From positions 921,501-985,500 of the forward strand of contig NZ_CANLNE010000002.1 of NCBI RefSeq assembly GCF_947492555.1: a DNA stretch of 64,000 bases, written 5' to 3'. The position numbers were made by a program, and so were the translations under genes. Of the stretch, positions 62,196 through 64,000 are shown piece by piece. Every line of letters begins with the position of its first letter. The first letter of the stretch is position 1. The stretch is from an uncultured Roseobacter sp. Its GTDB lineage: Bacteria; Pseudomonadota; Alphaproteobacteria; Rhodobacterales; Rhodobacteraceae. The notes beneath the pieces are model-generated. The model was given only the letters and a program-made list of their open reading frames with translations, searched no databases and was not told where the DNA came from.

Positions 62196-63100
62196 GCACC
62201 CGTGCAGGTTTCGTGGCGCTGATCGGCGAGCCCAACGCGGGCAAATCCACCCTGCTCAACCGTATGGTTGGGGCCAAGGTGTCGATCGTGACCCACAAGG
62301 TTCAGACCACCCGCGCCCGTATCCGAGGCGTGGCGATGGAAGGGGACGCGCAGATCGTTTTTGTCGACACGCCGGGGCTTTTCCAACCGCGTCGCCGGCT
62401 GGACCGGGCCATGGTGGCGGCGGCCTGGGGTGGTGCGGCGGATGCCGATGTCGTGGTGCTGCTGGTCGAGGCGCAGCGCGGCGTGACGGAGGGGGTGGAA
62501 CGTATTCTGGACGGCCTCGCCGATATCGGGCAGGGGCGCAAGGTCGCGCTGGCCATCAACAAGATTGATCGGGTGCAGGCCGAAGTGTTGCTTGGCCTCT
62601 CCAAGGATCTGAACGACCGCTACCCCTTTGTCGATACCTTCATGATTTCTGCGGAACGGGGACATGGCGTGGATACGCTGCGGCAATGGCTGGCAACCGA
62701 AGTGCCGGAAGGCCCGTGGCTCTACCCAGAAGACCAGATCGCCGACCTGCCAATGCGCATGATCGCAGCAGAGATGACACGCGAGAAACTGACCCTGCGC
62801 CTGCATCAGGAATTGCCCTATCAGCTCACGGTGGAGACCGAAAGCTGGGAAGAGCGTAAAGATGGATCGGCCAGGATCGATCAGTTGATTTACGTTGTGC
62901 GCGACGGGCACAAGGGGATCGTCCTGGGCAACAAGGGCGAGACGATCAAGGCCGTGTCAAAGGCCGCCCGGGAAGAGCTGGAAGAGTTCCTGGGCCGTAG
63001 AGTGCATCTCTTCTTGCAGGTCAAGGTGCGGCCAAACTGGCTGGACGAGGCGGAAAGATATTCGGAAATGGGGCTTGAGTTTAAAGATGGCAACAGCTGA
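62192..63100 (+). CDS. era: GTPase Era
   Basis: Era is an essential GTPase for 16S rRNA maturation and 30S assembly. The 302-residue product has G1 [13 protein letters not shown]3 DTPG, G4 NKID and a C-terminal KH domain ([29 protein letters not shown]) binding the 3' end of 16S rRNA. It starts four bases inside rnc. Confidence 0.97.
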   Translation: MSTRAGFVALIGEPNAGKSTLLNRMVGAKVSIVTHKVQTTRARIRGVAMEGDAQIVFVDTPGLFQPRRRLDRAMVAAAWGGAADADVVVLLVEAQRGVTEGVERILDGLADIGQGRKVALAINKIDRVQAEVLLGLSKDLNDRYPFVDTFMISAERGHGVDTLRQWLATEVPEGPWLYPEDQIADLPMRMIAAEMTREKLTLRLHQELPYQLTVETESWEERKDGSARIDQLIYVVRDGHKGIVLGNKGETIKAVSKAAREELEEFLGRRVHLFLQVKVRPNWLDEAERYSEMGLEFKDGNS

Positions 63101-63163
63101 CCCGGTTGCTCTGGTCTGCTCCGGCGAACCAACCTTGAGCTATTCCCCAAGGGCTGCAGTGTC

Positions 63164-63493
63164 ATGGCCCGGCTGACCGCGCGCTTCTGGATCGACGCCT
63201 ATCTGACCCGTCTGCGCGGGCAGGACATCCCGGCTTTCATCGTGAGCCATGGCGATGATACGGCGGGCAGCATCCTGGTGAAACTGAACCGGCTCGACGG
63301 GCAGGCCACGGTCTACCAGCGCAGCTACAATCTGATGGACGACACGCGCACCTGGGCCATTCTGGAGCAGGGGACGGAGGCGGATGTGGATGCCAGTATC
63401 ACGCGGCAACAGGGGTACGACCCGGACGTCTGGGTGATTGAAGTGGAGGACCGGCGGGGGCGTCACATGCTCGACCAGCCGGGGTTGGACTGA
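63164..63493 (+). CDS. DUF1491 family protein
   Basis: This 109-residue cytoplasmic protein starts [32 protein letters not shown], the DUF1491 pattern, common in alphaproteobacteria between era and recO. The function is unknown. recO begins in its stop codon (TGATG), so the two are coupled. Confidence 0.9.
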   Translation: MARLTARFWIDAYLTRLRGQDIPAFIVSHGDDTAGSILVKLNRLDGQATVYQRSYNLMDDTRTWAILEQGTEADVDASITRQQGYDPDVWVIEVEDRRGRHMLDQPGLD

Positions 63494-64000
63494 TGGAGTG
63501 GCGTGACGAAGGGATATTGCTCAGCACCCGACGTCACGGCGAAACCTCCGCGATCATTGAAGTTTTCACGCCTGAGCATGGGCGGCACGCCGGCGTCGTG
63601 CGGGGCGGAACAAGCCGCAAGATCGCGCCCATCCTGCAGCCGGGTGCGCAGCTGGATGTAACCTGGCGCGCGCGGCTTGAAGATCACATCGGCAGTTTTC
63701 AGGTGGAGCCGGTACGCAGTCGGGCCGCCGCGGCGCTAGGGGATCGTCTGGCCTTGGCGGGCCTGAATGCGGTGACGGCCCTGCTGGCGTTTTGCCTGCC
63801 AGAGCGGGAGCCGCATAAACGACTTTACCTGCAGTCCGAACAGTTACTGGACTTGCTTGACGCGACCGATGTCTGGCCGCTGGCCTATTTGCGGTGGGAG
63901 GTCAGCCTGCTGGAGGAAATGGGCTATGCATTGGAGCTGGAGGCCTGTGCCGTCACCGGAGAGACCGACGATCTGGCGTATGTATCGCCCAAATCTGGAC
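63493..64000 (+). CDS. recO: DNA repair protein RecO (5' part)
   Basis: RecO works with RecR to load RecA on SSB-coated DNA. The visible 169 codons begin [20 protein letters not shown], the RecO OB-fold N-terminus, followed by [20 protein letters not shown] and the start of the helical and zinc-binding region (cysteine in LEACAVTGE). The gene runs off the window. Its ATG overlaps the DUF1491 stop. Confidence 0.95.
   Translation, partial: MEWRDEGILLSTRRHGETSAIIEVFTPEHGRHAGVVRGGTSRKIAPILQPGAQLDVTWRARLEDHIGSFQVEPVRSRAAAALGDRLALAGLNAVTALLAFCLPEREPHKRLYLQSEQLLDLLDATDVWPLAYLRWEVSLLEEMGYALELEACAVTGETDDLAYVSPKSG

Overview
The window is a G+C-rich chromosomal segment from an alphaproteobacterium, most likely a marine member of the Rhodobacteraceae (Roseobacter group). 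I infer this from a preTA/hydantoinase locus under a RutR-type regulator, a class I lysyl-tRNA synthetase, an NDUFS4-like complex I protein, a VPLPA-CTERM protein, the core cluster pdxJ-acpS-lepB-rnc-era-recO, and many GTG/TTG starts with ATGA/GTGA overlaps. I see no rRNA operon, prophage, transposase or CRISPR array. The window begins inside preT and ends inside recO.

Layout. (1) 1-10325: reductive pyrimidine/hydantoin catabolism. It holds preT-preA, a divergent rutR-like repressor, a carbamoylase, an unknown 107-aa protein, dihydropyrimidinase, and an NMT1/THI5-type ABC transporter. A RutR-like operator lies between the repressor and the carbamoylase. (2) 10396-13825: small genes (cold-shock protein, membrane peptides, phosphatase-like lipoprotein, cutA), a probable structured RNA with its own CRP-like site and terminator (about 12390-12723), and a 62-bp repeat flanking cutA. 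(3) 13880-30028: ettA, nadD, dacB, lysK and assorted exported proteins. Two A+T-richer singletons interrupt it: a DUF4145 protein next to ettA and a PD-(D/E)XK-like protein directly coupled to uvrB. Both end beside palindrome-rich DNA. (4) 30029-37491: uvrB, a VWA protein, radC, tRNA-Arg(TCT), an AEC transporter and an EEP hydrolase. (5) 37602-41189: a four-gene gtr cassette (gtrB, gtrA, a methyltransferase, a GtrII-like glucosyltransferase) for modifying a surface glycan. (6) 41348-49218: DUF4387 and AtuA/DUF1446 proteins beside tctCBA, with a divergent response regulator, histidine kinase and periplasmic binding protein. (7) 49614-64000: housekeeping genes on both strands, including rnhA, ispH, folK, rpoZ, a RelA/SpoT enzyme and the pdxJ-to-recO cluster.

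How the genes fit together. PreTA reduces uracil or thymine, dihydropyrimidinase opens the ring, and the carbamoylase releases the beta-amino acid. The ABC transporter probably imports the pyrimidine or a relative. The Tct locus looks like a carboxylate uptake and use unit with its own ligand-sensing three-gene regulator. Intergenic DNA is rich in exact hairpins and in a 23-nt motif found between genes of operons. The least explained element is the interleaved-stem RNA candidate at 12439-12723.
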